Of a stretch of DNA of 64,000 nt, positions 45,013 through 53,585 are shown piece by piece. Made by a program: the position numbers and the translations under genes. Source of the stretch: Planctomycetota bacterium (GTDB taxonomy: Bacteria > Planctomycetota > OFTM77); contig JAJDCO010000149.1 in the NCBI GenBank assembly GCA_029260795.1, positions 195,814-259,813 on the forward strand. The letters run 5' to 3'. Under the pieces are notes generated by a model that was given only the letters and a program-made list of their open reading frames with translations, was not told the origin of the DNA and ran no database searches. How positions within the stretch are numbered: position 1 is the first letter of the stretch; every line of letters begins with the position of its first letter.

Positions 45013-46347
45013 TCAGCGATTGACCCAGTACGGCTCGACCGGATGGGAGCCGAAGACGAAGGTGAGGGCGAGGAGGATACGGTCTTGGTCGGGCACCGGG
45101 CTCGGATCCGGACCCCGCGGATCCATGTCGAACTCCTGATGCTCGTACCCGAGGCGCAGGCGGAGGAACTCGGTCGTGTAGTACGAGACGTACACGCCCA
45201 TCTGCCACTGCTTGGCGCCCTCCATCTGCTCGGCATAGTTGGAGGTGTCCCAGCGCGCTCCGAGGTACCAGTTGCGGGTCGGTTGGTACTGCACGTACAC
45301 GTAGGAGCCGAACCCGTAGTCGGTCGTCTCCGATCGCGGACCGGCCATTGTCGATACCTCGCGCTCGAGGTAGTAGACCTCCCCCTGCACGACCAGCGAG
45401 CTGAAGTCGTCGGGGCGATACTTGTACATCGCGTCCAAGCCGATCAGGCGAGTCTCGCGCTCCTTGGTTTCGCCGCGCCCCCAGAGGAAGCTGCCGCCCG
45501 CCGAGAGCGTCGTGCGTTGGTCGATGTCGCCGAACACTTCTGCGCGACCCAGGTAGGCGAAGTCTTGCGATTCGGAGCCGCCCAGGATCGCATCATTCGA
45601 GCCGTTCATCATCGTCGCACCGAGGCGCACCGGGGCGTCCGGTGCCAGCCAGTCCATCATCACGGCGGCTTCGTTCAGTCCTTCCTCGCCCAAGAAGTCC
45701 TGCAGCGGCAACGGCTTCTCGGGGAACGGCAGGTCGTGAGTGTGAAGGCGGTTGATGCGGCCAATGTCCTGATAGAACTTGCCCGCTCGCACGCGGAGGT
45801 GTGCCGGGAGAGCCAAGAAGTCGACGAAGCCTTCTTCGACGACGGTCTCGAACTCGTTGGGCGCTTCCTCCTCGAAGGCGACGATCAGGACGCCGCTCGC
45901 GAAGGCATCGATGTCGGCCCGCAGATCGAGCTCGGCCTCGCGAAAGCTGAATCGGTCGTCGCCCTCTCGCTCCGCCTCGGAGGCCGAGATCGAGGCGAGC
46001 ATGTCGCCGAAGACGGTCAGGCGTGGGTTGTAGGCATTGAGCTGTTGCGGAAGGAAGCTGAGCGCGTCGCGGGCCTGGGAAGCCTCCGAGGACTCCTCTT
46101 GCGCGGCGGCAGCATCGCCCTCCTCGAAGAGGGCCTCGAGATCGTCGTCGCCTTGTTTCCCTTCCAGGCGGCGACGTAGCTCATCGATCTGACGCTGCAA
46201 GTCCTGCAGGGTCGGACTCGACTCTTCGTCCTGAGTTGTGGTGGCCGGCGCTTCTTGAGCACCGGCGGGACCGGCGAGCAGGGAGCTCGCAAGCGGGATC
46301 AGCAGGCCGGGCCCGAGCAGGCCAGCCCATGGTGAGAGGCGGGGCAT
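45013..46347 (-). CDS. Outer-membrane porin-like protein of the zinc operon
   Basis: 444 residues from the ATG at 46347 (GGAG 9 bases upstream). After a signal peptide, residues about 40-70 form a coiled coil (SPTLQDLQRQIDELRRRLEG), as in porins that grip the wall. The rest is beta-barrel-like, with alternating strands and a terminal aromatic: YGFGSYVYVQYQPTRNWYL, ARWDTSNYAEQMEGAKQWQM, VYVSYYTTEFLRLRLGYEHQ and ALTFVFGSHPVEPYW. It matches proteins annotated as zinc-regulated outer-membrane receptors found next to znuABC in deltaproteobacteria and planctomycetes. It probably lets zinc, or a zinc carrier, cross the outer membrane. Confidence 0.8.
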   Translation of the reverse strand: MPRLSPWAGLLGPGLLIPLASSLLAGPAGAQEAPATTTQDEESSPTLQDLQRQIDELRRRLEGKQGDDDLEALFEEGDAAAAQEESSEASQARDALSFLPQQLNAYNPRLTVFGDMLASISASEAEREGDDRFSFREAELDLRADIDAFASGVLIVAFEEEAPNEFETVVEEGFVDFLALPAHLRVRAGKFYQDIGRINRLHTHDLPFPEKPLPLQDFLGEEGLNEAAVMMDWLAPDAPVRLGATMMNGSNDAILGGSESQDFAYLGRAEVFGDIDQRTTLSAGGSFLWGRGETKERETRLIGLDAMYKYRPDDFSSLVVQGEVYYLEREVSTMAGPRSETTDYGFGSYVYVQYQPTRNWYLGARWDTSNYAEQMEGAKQWQMGVYVSYYTTEFLRLRLGYEHQEFDMDPRGPDPSPVPDQDRILLALTFVFGSHPVEPYWVNR

Positions 46348-46485
46348 CGGTTCTTCTCCCGTGACACCGTGTCGAGCCGGGTCGCGCGGGCGGCCCGGAT
46401 ACAGGACGACGTCCTCCGGCCGCGGGACCGGCACACGGTCCACGGAAGGAGAGCATCGAACGAGGCGATGATTCGCGAGGTGGTG

Positions 46486-46809
46486 TCAGCCGCGAGGCGG
46501 GCCGCGCCCCGGGGGCCGCGTGCGGTCGGGGGAGGCGGGAGCGACGTCGATCGGGTGCTCGACGGTGGCGGTGGGGGCGAGCCGGACCTCGTCGGTCGCG
46601 CTCGAATCGTCGGTCGTCAGTGTGACGGCCGCCCACGCGCAGATCGCGCAGTCAGCATCGTGTGATGCGGCAGCGATCTGGATGCCCGCCGACTCGCCGA
46701 GCCGGGCAGGCGTCGAGCCATCGTCATGGAGCCACCCGGCCGACGACGGACCCAGGCCCAGGAACAGGGCGAGGATCAGCATCAGGACCCGGGAGCGACG
46801 ATCGCTCAT
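46486..46809 (-). CDS. Small secreted His/Cys protein, first gene of the metal operon
   Basis: 107 residues from the ATG at 46809, GGAG 8-9 bases upstream. A signal peptide (LILALFLGLGPSSAGW) leads to a mature protein with ASHDADCAICAW, an H-x-x-D-C-x-x-C arrangement likely to bind a metal, and an Asp/Thr/Pro-rich C-terminus. Similar H-x-D-C-x-x-C-W sequences occur in small exported proteins of metal-uptake or metal-tolerance loci (DUF2946-like). It lies 138 bases upstream of the porin gene, so it may be separately translated from the same message. Confidence 0.7.
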   Translation of the reverse strand: MSDRRSRVLMLILALFLGLGPSSAGWLHDDGSTPARLGESAGIQIAAASHDADCAICAWAAVTLTTDDSSATDEVRLAPTATVEHPIDVAPASPDRTRPPGRGPPRG

Positions 46810-46861
46810 GAGGGAGACTCCGCAAAGTGAGGACGAGTCGCGGGCGCGACTCGAAGGCGAC

Positions 46862-46890
46862 AGTATGGCGCGAGGGCGGCGCAAGTGCAA
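46862..46890 (-). promoter_or_regulatory. Possible promoter of the metal-uptake operon
   Basis: On the reverse strand TTGCAC (46885-46890) and CATACT (46862-46867) are separated by 17 bases. CATACT matches TATAAT at four positions; the -35 matches TTGACA at three. Transcription would start near 46855, 45 bases before the first gene. The ACGTTCC array lies just upstream. Confidence 0.35.
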
Positions 46891-46922
46891 TGGGTCCGGG
46901 AGGGCGGTCTCTTCCGGGTGCC

Positions 46923-46996
46923 GACGTTCCCCGTGTGGAACGTTCCTGCCGGGTGCAAACGTTCCATGAAACGTTCCTGCCGGGTGCAAACGTTCC
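46923..46996. promoter_or_regulatory. Tandem array of ACGTTCC sites, candidate operator
   Basis: ACGTTCC occurs five times, starting at 46924, 46940, 46959, 46971 and 46990 (spacings 16, 19, 12 and 19). The last four lie in two identical 27-base units at 46939-46965 and 46970-46996, period 31. The site at 46937-46946 is the perfect palindrome GGAACGTTCC. The array sits between the metal operon (start 46809) and the sulfatase gene (start 47068). An operator for a metal-responsive or other regulator is the likeliest reading. Confidence 0.6.
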
Positions 46997-47067
46997 GCGA
47001 CGCGGTGCTACCGACTCGCTGCGATCTCTGGCAAGGTGCGCGGGGACTGATTCGAAGGGAGCTGTCC

Positions 47068-48468
47068 ATGAGTGCGATTCGCGCGTTGATCGCCGTTCTT
47101 CTCGGCACGCTGGCCGCCTGCTCGTCAACGGAGCAATCTCGAACCGGTGCAACTACTCGCCCGCCGAGCTTCATCGTGATCTTCTGCGACGATCTCGGGT
47201 ACGGCGATCTCGGAGCGTTCGGGCATCCGACCATTCGGACGCCGCACCTCGATCGCATGGCGACCGAGGGCCAGCGCTGGACGCAGTTCTATGTGGCCGC
47301 CAGCGTCTGCACTCCCAGTCGCGCCGGGCTGCTGACCGGGCGGCTGCCGATTCGAAGTGGGCTCTGCTCGAGTCGGCGGCGAGTGCTGTTCCCGGACTCG
47401 GCGGGCGGGATACCCGACGAGGAGACCACCCTCGCCGAGGTGCTGCGTGACTCCGGCTACGCGACCGCGGCCGTCGGCAAGTGGCATCTGGGGCATCGCG
47501 ATTCCTTCCTGCCAACGCGACACGGCTTCGATCAGTACTTCGGCGTGCCGTACTCGAATGACATGGATCGCACGTCCGAGTCGCCGCGCGGTCGCATCGG
47601 CATCGTCGAGCCGAAGAGCGAGTACTTCAACGTGCCGCTGATCCGCGACCTGACGATCGTCGAGCGCCCCGCGCAGCAAGAGACGCTCACGCGCCGCTAC
47701 ACCGACGAGGCGATCGCGTTCATCGAGCGCGAGGCCGACCGGCCCTTCTTCCTCTACCTCGCCCACTCGATGCCGCACGTCCCGCTCTTTCGATCGGACG
47801 AGTTCGTGGGGCGCAGCGCGCGCGGGTACTACGGCGACGTCATCGAGGAGATCGATGCCAACGTCGGCCGCGTGCTGGAGAGCGTCCGTCGTCTCGGCCT
47901 CGAGAAGGACACGATCGTGGTCTTCACCTCCGACAACGGACCGTGGCTGTCGTATGGCGACCACGGCGGATCGGCCGGCTTGCTCCGGCAAGGCAAGGGC
48001 TCGACCTGGGAAGGCGGCATGCGGGTACCCACGGTCGTGTGGGGGCCCGGACGAGTCGCGCCCGGCGTCGTCACTGAGCTCGGCTCGACCCTCGATCTGC
48101 TCCCGACCTTCGCCTCCCTGTCCGGCGCCGCGCTCCCGGCGGAGACGAAACTGGATGGCCATGACCTGACTCCCGTGCTGCGTGGCACTGGACCGAGTCC
48201 CCGCACCGGCATGTTCTTCTACCGCGGTGCCGAGATCTGGGCCGTTCGCGAAGGGCCCTTCAAGGCACACTTCAAGACGCGCTCCGGCTACGGCGGCGAG
48301 AAGGTCCAGGAGCACGATCCCCCCTTGCTGTATCACCTCGAGCACGATCCGGGAGAAAGCCGCAATGTCGCCAAGGACCACCCCGACGTCATCGCGCGTC
48401 TGCAGCAGGTCGTCGAAGACCACCGCGCCACCGTGGAACAAGTCCCCAGCCAGCTTGAGATCCGGTGA
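47068..48468 (+). CDS. Secreted arylsulfatase-family sulfatase (CTPSR)
   Basis: 466 residues from the ATG at 47068 (GGGAG 7 bases upstream). A lipoprotein-like signal LAAC (Cys18) suggests membrane attachment. Metal ligands begin in IFCDDLGYGDLGAF (Asp41, Asp42), and the maturation motif CTPSRAGLLTGR carries Cys81, to be converted to formylglycine. Later metal/substrate residues lie in VFTSDNGPWL and SYGDHGG. It belongs to the S1 sulfatases, which cut sulfate from sulfated glycans, typical of marine planctomycetes. Divergent from the metal operon and next to the ACGTTCC array. Confidence 0.9.
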   Translation: MSAIRALIAVLLGTLAACSSTEQSRTGATTRPPSFIVIFCDDLGYGDLGAFGHPTIRTPHLDRMATEGQRWTQFYVAASVCTPSRAGLLTGRLPIRSGLCSSRRRVLFPDSAGGIPDEETTLAEVLRDSGYATAAVGKWHLGHRDSFLPTRHGFDQYFGVPYSNDMDRTSESPRGRIGIVEPKSEYFNVPLIRDLTIVERPAQQETLTRRYTDEAIAFIEREADRPFFLYLAHSMPHVPLFRSDEFVGRSARGYYGDVIEEIDANVGRVLESVRRLGLEKDTIVVFTSDNGPWLSYGDHGGSAGLLRQGKGSTWEGGMRVPTVVWGPGRVAPGVVTELGSTLDLLPTFASLSGAALPAETKLDGHDLTPVLRGTGPSPRTGMFFYRGAEIWAVREGPFKAHFKTRSGYGGEKVQEHDPPLLYHLEHDPGESRNVAKDHPDVIARLQQVVEDHRATVEQVPSQLEIR

Positions 48469-48645
48469 GAGTCACTGTTCGTCGTGCCCGCAGTACGTTC
48501 GAGCCGGACGCCCACCGCTCGCTCGTGTTCGTGAATCGATCGTGAGACATCCCGCCGTTGATGGACGCCTCACTCGACCGATGTGACGAATGCCGGTCGC
48601 GGCTGCTCGCTCGTCTTCGCCAGAGCTCGCTCTACTTCTTCGACG

Positions 48646-50100
48646 CTACTGCTTCTTCTCGGCGCGACGCTTCAGCTTGGCGTCGTAGTTCTTCTTCATC
48701 TGCGCCTCCCACTTCGCAATCTCCTCGGCGGCTTCGGCAAAGCGGCCGCGGTCATTCGTCTCGACGATCCAGGTGTCCAGCGCGGCCCGCAATCGTTCTT
48801 GCGCGGCCTGGTGCTCCTCGGAGCCGGCGAGGTTGTGCACCTCGTCGGGGTCATTGACGAGATCGTAGAGCTCTTCGGCCGGTCGATTCGGTGCCATCAA
48901 CGTCGCCGCCGGGCCCTCGAGCTCACCGGCTGCGTGGAGCTCGCGGAGCAAGCCGAGAACCGGGTAGCTCCACTCCTTGTATCGATTGATTTGGAGGAAT
49001 GGCCGCTCGGGCATGAAGTTCCTCAGGTAGCGATACTGGGCGTCGCGCACGCTTCGAATGCGGAACACGGTCTCGTCGCAGCGATCGCGCGTGCTGAAGG
49101 CGTACTGGCGGGGGGGATCGGCTTCGTCTCCCAGGAATACGCGGCCCTGCATGAGGGGCGGGCGCGGGACGCCGGCCAAGGCCAAGGTCGTGGCGGGCAA
49201 GTCGATGCCCGAGACGAGTCGCTGGCTGACGGAGCCCGGCTTCCAGTCGGCGGGTGAGGGAATCTCCTTGGGCCACGCGATGATCAACGGCACGCGCACG
49301 CCGCTGTCGTAGGGCCACTGCTTCCCTCGCACCATGGCGCGCCCGTGATCACCGAAGAAGAAGACGATCGTGTTCTCGGCCAGCCCGTCGCGCTCGAGCA
49401 GCTCGAGCACTCGCCCGACCTTGAGATCCAGCGCCATGACGGCGTTCAGATACTGCGCCCAATCCGCGCGCACGAGCGGGTGGTCGGGATAGATGCGGGG
49501 CACGCGCACCTTCGCCGGGTCGGCTGGATGCTCGATGTGCTCGTGGGCTCGATCCCAAGCGCCGCCGCGGTGCGTCTCCGAGAAGTTGATCTGCGCGAAG
49601 AACGGCTGCTGCGACTTCAACACGGTCCAGCGATCGGTGTCGAAGGGCCGATCGGGAGCCGTGAAGTTCCAATCGGTCTTGCCCGTGCCCCGATAGAAGC
49701 GCTCCTTGGGATCGTCCGTGAGCTGGCGGATGTTGGCGGTGCGATAGCCCGTGTCGCGCAGCCACTCGGTGAGCAGGTGAACGCCGTCCGGGAGTCGGTA
49801 TCCGTCTTCCCGATGCGAGCGGTGCTGATGCGCGTCGATGGTCGTCGCGTACATCCCGGTCATGAACGACGAGCGGCTGGTGGAGCACACGGGAGCCGTC
49901 ATGAAGGCATGAGTAAACCGGATGCCGCGGGCGGCCAGCCCATCCAGGTGCGGCGTCCGTGCCTCGGGCGTGCCATCGCAGCCGAGCTCGGGCCCCAAGT
50001 CCTCGCCGATGATCCAAAGGACGTTGGGGCGAGGAGGGTTTTCCTGGGCGACCGCCCCGGTGCCGATCACGAGCCCCGCGATCAAACCTCGAATCCACAT
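48646..50100 (-). CDS. Secreted sulfatase with CSTSR maturation motif
   Basis: 484 residues from the ATG at 50100 (AGGAG 9 bases upstream), signal peptide to about residue 19. Metal ligands start in LWIIGEDLGPELG, and the maturation motif is VCSTSRSSFMTGMY, with Cys72 as the formylglycine site. The third motif position is Thr instead of Pro or Ala, as in a known S1 subgroup, in which HQHRSHRED follows, as here. Later elements include VFFFGDHGRAM and the tail KNYDAKLKRRAEKKQ. Probably hydrolyses a sulfated polysaccharide or sulfamate outside the cell. Confidence 0.85.
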   Translation of the reverse strand: MWIRGLIAGLVIGTGAVAQENPPRPNVLWIIGEDLGPELGCDGTPEARTPHLDGLAARGIRFTHAFMTAPVCSTSRSSFMTGMYATTIDAHQHRSHREDGYRLPDGVHLLTEWLRDTGYRTANIRQLTDDPKERFYRGTGKTDWNFTAPDRPFDTDRWTVLKSQQPFFAQINFSETHRGGAWDRAHEHIEHPADPAKVRVPRIYPDHPLVRADWAQYLNAVMALDLKVGRVLELLERDGLAENTIVFFFGDHGRAMVRGKQWPYDSGVRVPLIIAWPKEIPSPADWKPGSVSQRLVSGIDLPATTLALAGVPRPPLMQGRVFLGDEADPPRQYAFSTRDRCDETVFRIRSVRDAQYRYLRNFMPERPFLQINRYKEWSYPVLGLLRELHAAGELEGPAATLMAPNRPAEELYDLVNDPDEVHNLAGSEEHQAAQERLRAALDTWIVETNDRGRFAEAAEEIAKWEAQMKKNYDAKLKRRAEKKQ

Positions 50101-50135
50101 GGCGTTTTCTCCTGGACCTGAACCAGCGAGCCCCG

Positions 50136-50164
50136 AAGCTAGCAGGGTCACCCAGGGTCGCCAA
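50136..50164 (-). promoter_or_regulatory. Possible promoter of the CSTSR sulfatase gene
   Basis: Reverse strand: TTGGCG (50159-50164), 17-base spacer, TAGCTT (50136-50141). It matches the -35 consensus at four positions and the -10 at only three. It lies in the 115-base gap between two divergent sulfatase genes. Confidence 0.3.
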
Positions 50165-50215
50165 GGAGTGTCCGTGGGAGCGGGAAACCTTCGATTCGAT
50201 CAGGGAGCGCACAGC

Positions 50216-51979
50216 ATGTGGCCACGATGTCTCGCAGTCGTTCTGGCTCTCGGGGCTGTGTCCCTGGCCGCCTCGGATCGTCCCAACGTCGTCGTCATCA
50301 TGACGGACGACCAAGGCGTGGGCGATTTCGGCGTGATGGGCAACCCGCTGATTCGAACGCCTCACCTCGACGCCATGGCTGTGCGCAGCGCTCGCCTGAC
50401 CAACTTCTACGTGCATCCGGTCTGCTCACCGACCCGCGCTTGCCTGATGACGGGCCGCTACAACCATCGCACTCGAGTCATCGACACCTGGGTCGGCCGC
50501 TCGATGATGGACCCGGCCGAGGTGACGGTGGCCGAGATCCTGGGGAAGGCCGGCTACGCGACCGGGCTCTTCGGAAAGTGGCATCTGGGCGACTGCTCAC
50601 CGATGCGGCCTCAAGACCAGGGCTTCGAGGAGGTGCTGATGCACCGCGGCGGAGGGCTCGCACAACCCTCCGAGCCGCCCGAGAACGAGCGACGCTACAC
50701 CGATCCTTTTCTCTTGGAGAACGGGCGCCTCGTCCAGAAGAAGGGCTTCTGCACCGACGTCTACTTCGACGCGGCTCACGATTGGATCACGCGCTGCCAC
50801 GAGGCAGAGCGGCCGTTCTTCGCGTACATCGCCACCAATGCGCCGCACGATCCCTTTCATGATGTGCCCGAGGATTGGCTCGAGACGTATCGGCACCGCG
50901 ATCTCTCCAACGACGGATTTCCGAAGACCGCAGGGCATCCGGTGCCAGGCAAGGCGAACCTCGATCGGCGAGCGAGGATCTTCGCCATGATCTCGAACAT
51001 CGACGACAACGTCGGCCGGCTCTTCGCCCACTTGTCGGAGCTCGGGATCCTGGAGAACACGTTGGTTCTCTTTCTCAACGACAACGGTCCGAACGGGGAT
51101 CGCTTCACCGGTGGCTTTCGCGGGCGGAAATCGGAGGTCACCGAAGGAGGCATTCGGGCGGTGCTGTTCGCACACTGGCCGGGAACGCTGCGGGCCGGGC
51201 ATCGATCCGACGAGCTGACGGCGCACATCGATCTGCTTCCCACGATCCTGGAGGCCTGCCAGGTGGCGCCGCCCTCGGACCGCCTTCTCGATGGACGAAG
51301 CGCTTGGCCGCTGCTGAAAGGTGAAAAGGTCGCCTGGCCGGACAGAACGCTCGTGATCCAAGCGCATCGTGGAGATCGGCCGTTTCTTCATCACAACGTG
51401 GCAGTGCGCACTCGCGAGTGGAAGCTCGTCCACCCGAGCGGATTCCATCGCGAGACCTTCGAGGGTGAGCCGCGCTACGAGCTGTATCACCTCGCCGTCG
51501 ACCCCTTCGAGATGGAGGACGTCGCGGCGTCGCACCCCGAGGTCGTGGCGAAGCTACGGGCCGAGTACGTGCGCTGGTTCGAGGACGTGACGGCCGGGAA
51601 CGACTTCCTGCCGCCGCGCATTCACGTCGGCTCCGGGCGCGAGAACCCGGTCGTCCTGACCCGGCAGGACTGGCGCCGGGATGAGGGCGAGTCGTGGGCC
51701 GGAAAGGACGCGCTCGGACACTGGCGACTCGAGGTGAGGGCAGACGCCTGGTATCGCTTCAGCGTGCGACGACACCCCGACGATCAAGCGGCAGGGCAGG
51801 TGCGCCTCGCGTGGAGAGATCGTCATCTCGAAGCGGCCGTCGAGGCCGGTGAGACCGACGTGCTGCTGTCCCCCGTGGAGCTGGCCTCCGGACCGATCGA
51901 GCTGCGAGCGGTCATCCGAGGCTCCGAGGAGACCTGGGGGGCGTATCAGGTCACGGTCTTTCGGGTGGGAGAGCGATGA
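50216..51979 (+). CDS. Secreted sulfatase (CSPTR) with C-terminal extension
   Basis: 587 residues from the ATG at 50216 (AGGGAG 9 bases upstream), signal peptide to about residue 20. The core has VVIMTDDQGVGDFG (Asp31, Asp32) and VCSPTRACLMTGRYN with Cys70. Later motifs are FLNDNGPNGDRF and RGRKSEVTEGGIRAVLFAHW. Residues about 480-587 form an additional beta-rich domain (GHWRLEVRADAWYRFSVRRH) not found in minimal sulfatases; it may bind carbohydrate. Third sulfatase of the cluster; the upstream neighbour is divergent and the methyltransferase downstream has its own promoter. Confidence 0.9.
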   Translation: MWPRCLAVVLALGAVSLAASDRPNVVVIMTDDQGVGDFGVMGNPLIRTPHLDAMAVRSARLTNFYVHPVCSPTRACLMTGRYNHRTRVIDTWVGRSMMDPAEVTVAEILGKAGYATGLFGKWHLGDCSPMRPQDQGFEEVLMHRGGGLAQPSEPPENERRYTDPFLLENGRLVQKKGFCTDVYFDAAHDWITRCHEAERPFFAYIATNAPHDPFHDVPEDWLETYRHRDLSNDGFPKTAGHPVPGKANLDRRARIFAMISNIDDNVGRLFAHLSELGILENTLVLFLNDNGPNGDRFTGGFRGRKSEVTEGGIRAVLFAHWPGTLRAGHRSDELTAHIDLLPTILEACQVAPPSDRLLDGRSAWPLLKGEKVAWPDRTLVIQAHRGDRPFLHHNVAVRTREWKLVHPSGFHRETFEGEPRYELYHLAVDPFEMEDVAASHPEVVAKLRAEYVRWFEDVTAGNDFLPPRIHVGSGRENPVVLTRQDWRRDEGESWAGKDALGHWRLEVRADAWYRFSVRRHPDDQAAGQVRLAWRDRHLEAAVEAGETDVLLSPVELASGPIELRAVIRGSEETWGAYQVTVFRVGER

Positions 51980-52011
51980 TCCGCGGACCGGATGCCGTGC
52001 CCCAGTCACCG

Positions 52012-52040
52012 TTGTGACCGACCGATCGCCTGTCTAGAAT
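52012..52040 (+). promoter_or_regulatory. Sigma-70-like promoter of the methyltransferase gene
   Basis: TTGTGA (52012-52017), 17-base spacer, TAGAAT (52035-52040); four of six and five of six consensus matches. Transcription would start near 52047, 35 bases before the ATG at 52082. Confidence 0.6.
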
Positions 52041-52081
52041 GCCCCGCACTTCACCGAACTTCCGACAGGAGCCGCTTCGCG

Positions 52082-53230
52082 ATGACCGACCCGAACGCGA
52101 TCCGCCAGGCGGTCGCCGATGCGTATCTTCAAGCACAAGGCCTGGCAGGTCAGATCGTGCCGGGCGTGCACTCGAGCGACGAGATGATGGGAACGCTCGA
52201 GGACTACCGAGTCGATGCATCGCTTCAGCTCTTCGAGTACTACCGATCGGGCTTCGAGGCGTTGGCCGTACTCGAGAACGTGCTCGAATCGGCGGGTCGC
52301 TCCTGGGAGAGCGTCGAGTCCTTCCTCGAGTTCGCCTGCGGCTTCGGACGCTTCACTCGCCACCTGGTGCGTAAGCTCCCGGCCGATCGCGTCTGGTCGT
52401 CGGACATCCTGAAGGACGGGGTGGCGTTCGTCCGCGAGACTCATCGCGTCCACGGATTCGACTCGTCGACCGAGCCCGGCGACTGCGAGCTGCCGCGAGC
52501 GTTCGACGTGATCTGGGTCGGATCGCTGTTCTCGCACCTGCCGCGTGCGCGGTTCTCGGAGTGGCTGAAGCGGCTCTTCGATGCGCTGACGCCGAACGGG
52601 CTGCTGGTCTTCACGACACATGGTCCGGACGTGGTGGCCGATGTCCCCAAGGATTCGGCCGGGTTCACCTTCGTTCCCCAGAGCGAGAGCCTCAGCCTCG
52701 AGAAGAGCGAGTATGGCGCCACCTTCGTGGAGCCTCGCGTGGTGCACGAGCTCGCGGCCGCGCTGGGCATCGAGCACCTGCAGCATCTCGAGCGGGAGAT
52801 CTGGTGGATTCAAGACGTCTGGGTCGCCTCGCGCGGCGCGATTCCCGAGCTGAAGGGGTGGCGAGCCGTGCCACTCATCAAGGGGACCTTCGATCACATT
52901 CGCTTCGACCTGGCCGGCAACGGGTGGCTCGGCGGATGGGCCGTCGTGCCGGAATCGGCAAGCCCGATTCGAGGCATCGAGGTCGTCGTGGATGGCGCGG
53001 CTAGCTTTCCGGCCGAGCTGAGTGGGGCGCGGCAGGGAGACGAGGTCGAGAAGATCCGACCCGGAGCCTCTCACGTCGGCTGGGTCGTGCACGGATCGGC
53101 AGCGGCACTCCCGCCGGGTCAACACGTCGCAGCCGCGATCGCCACCACGGTCAGCGGCAATCGAATCTGCTTCGACGTGCGGCCCTTCGAGTTCACGCCC
53201 GGCGAAGCGTGGGAGTGGCAGGCGAGCTGA
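52082..53230 (+). CDS. Class I methyltransferase with C-terminal extra domain
   Basis: 382 residues, AGGAG 9-10 bases upstream. Motif I is FLEFACGFGRFTRHLV (residues about 81-96), with FDVIWVGSLFSHLPRARFSE and ALTPNGLLVFTTHG as motifs II and III: a Methyltransf_11/23-like catalytic domain to about residue 260. Residues about 270-382 are a beta-rich domain with WLGGWAVVPESASPIRGIEV, comparable to Ig-like appendages seen in glycan-related methyltransferases. Substrate unknown; position beside sulfatases is suggestive only. It has its own promoter. Confidence 0.85.
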   Translation: MTDPNAIRQAVADAYLQAQGLAGQIVPGVHSSDEMMGTLEDYRVDASLQLFEYYRSGFEALAVLENVLESAGRSWESVESFLEFACGFGRFTRHLVRKLPADRVWSSDILKDGVAFVRETHRVHGFDSSTEPGDCELPRAFDVIWVGSLFSHLPRARFSEWLKRLFDALTPNGLLVFTTHGPDVVADVPKDSAGFTFVPQSESLSLEKSEYGATFVEPRVVHELAAALGIEHLQHLEREIWWIQDVWVASRGAIPELKGWRAVPLIKGTFDHIRFDLAGNGWLGGWAVVPESASPIRGIEVVVDGAASFPAELSGARQGDEVEKIRPGASHVGWVVHGSAAALPPGQHVAAAIATTVSGNRICFDVRPFEFTPGEAWEWQAS

Positions 53231-53585
53231 CGAGATGCTCTGACCTGGGGCTGAATGATGTCGGCCCTTCAGGCCGAGCAACCGCCCATCGATCATCGTC
53301 GAAAGGCCCGGCGGCGGATCGGTCGTGAGCGTCTTCCCTGGGAGCGCGGGCGGCCCGCCGGCTCTTTTCCGGGCGTCAGCTCCGCTTCGCCGCGACGACC
53401 TGTGTGAATCCGGGAGACGTTGTCGGCTGCGCTGCGCGGACGCACTCCGGTCACTTTCGTGGGCGTCTTCCCTGGGACCGCGGGCGGCCCGCCGGCAAGG
53501 TCGGCCCTCAGGCCGAGCCGCCTCGTGCCAGCTCTCGACGATCTTGACCTTTCGCTCCTTCCTCGGTCTCAGCTCCGCTCCGCCG
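53231..53585. repeat. Mosaic of short repeats
   Basis: No gene. It contains (a) a 42-base element at 53243-53284 (ACCTGGGGCTG ... GGCCCTTCAGGCC) that recurs imperfectly at 55888-55930; (b) two 34-base copies at 53329-53362 and 53463-53496 differing by one base, each ending in the palindromic GGCGGCCCGCCGGC; (c) CGCGGACGCACTCCGG at 53435-53450, identical to copies at 21.4-21.6 kb; (d) a GGCGTCAGCTCCGCT copy near 53372. Convergent genes flank it. Confidence 0.65.

Noticed and set aside
46939-46996. The two 27-base units considered as a minimal CRISPR
   Set aside because: The interval between units is only 4 bases and there are no cas genes.
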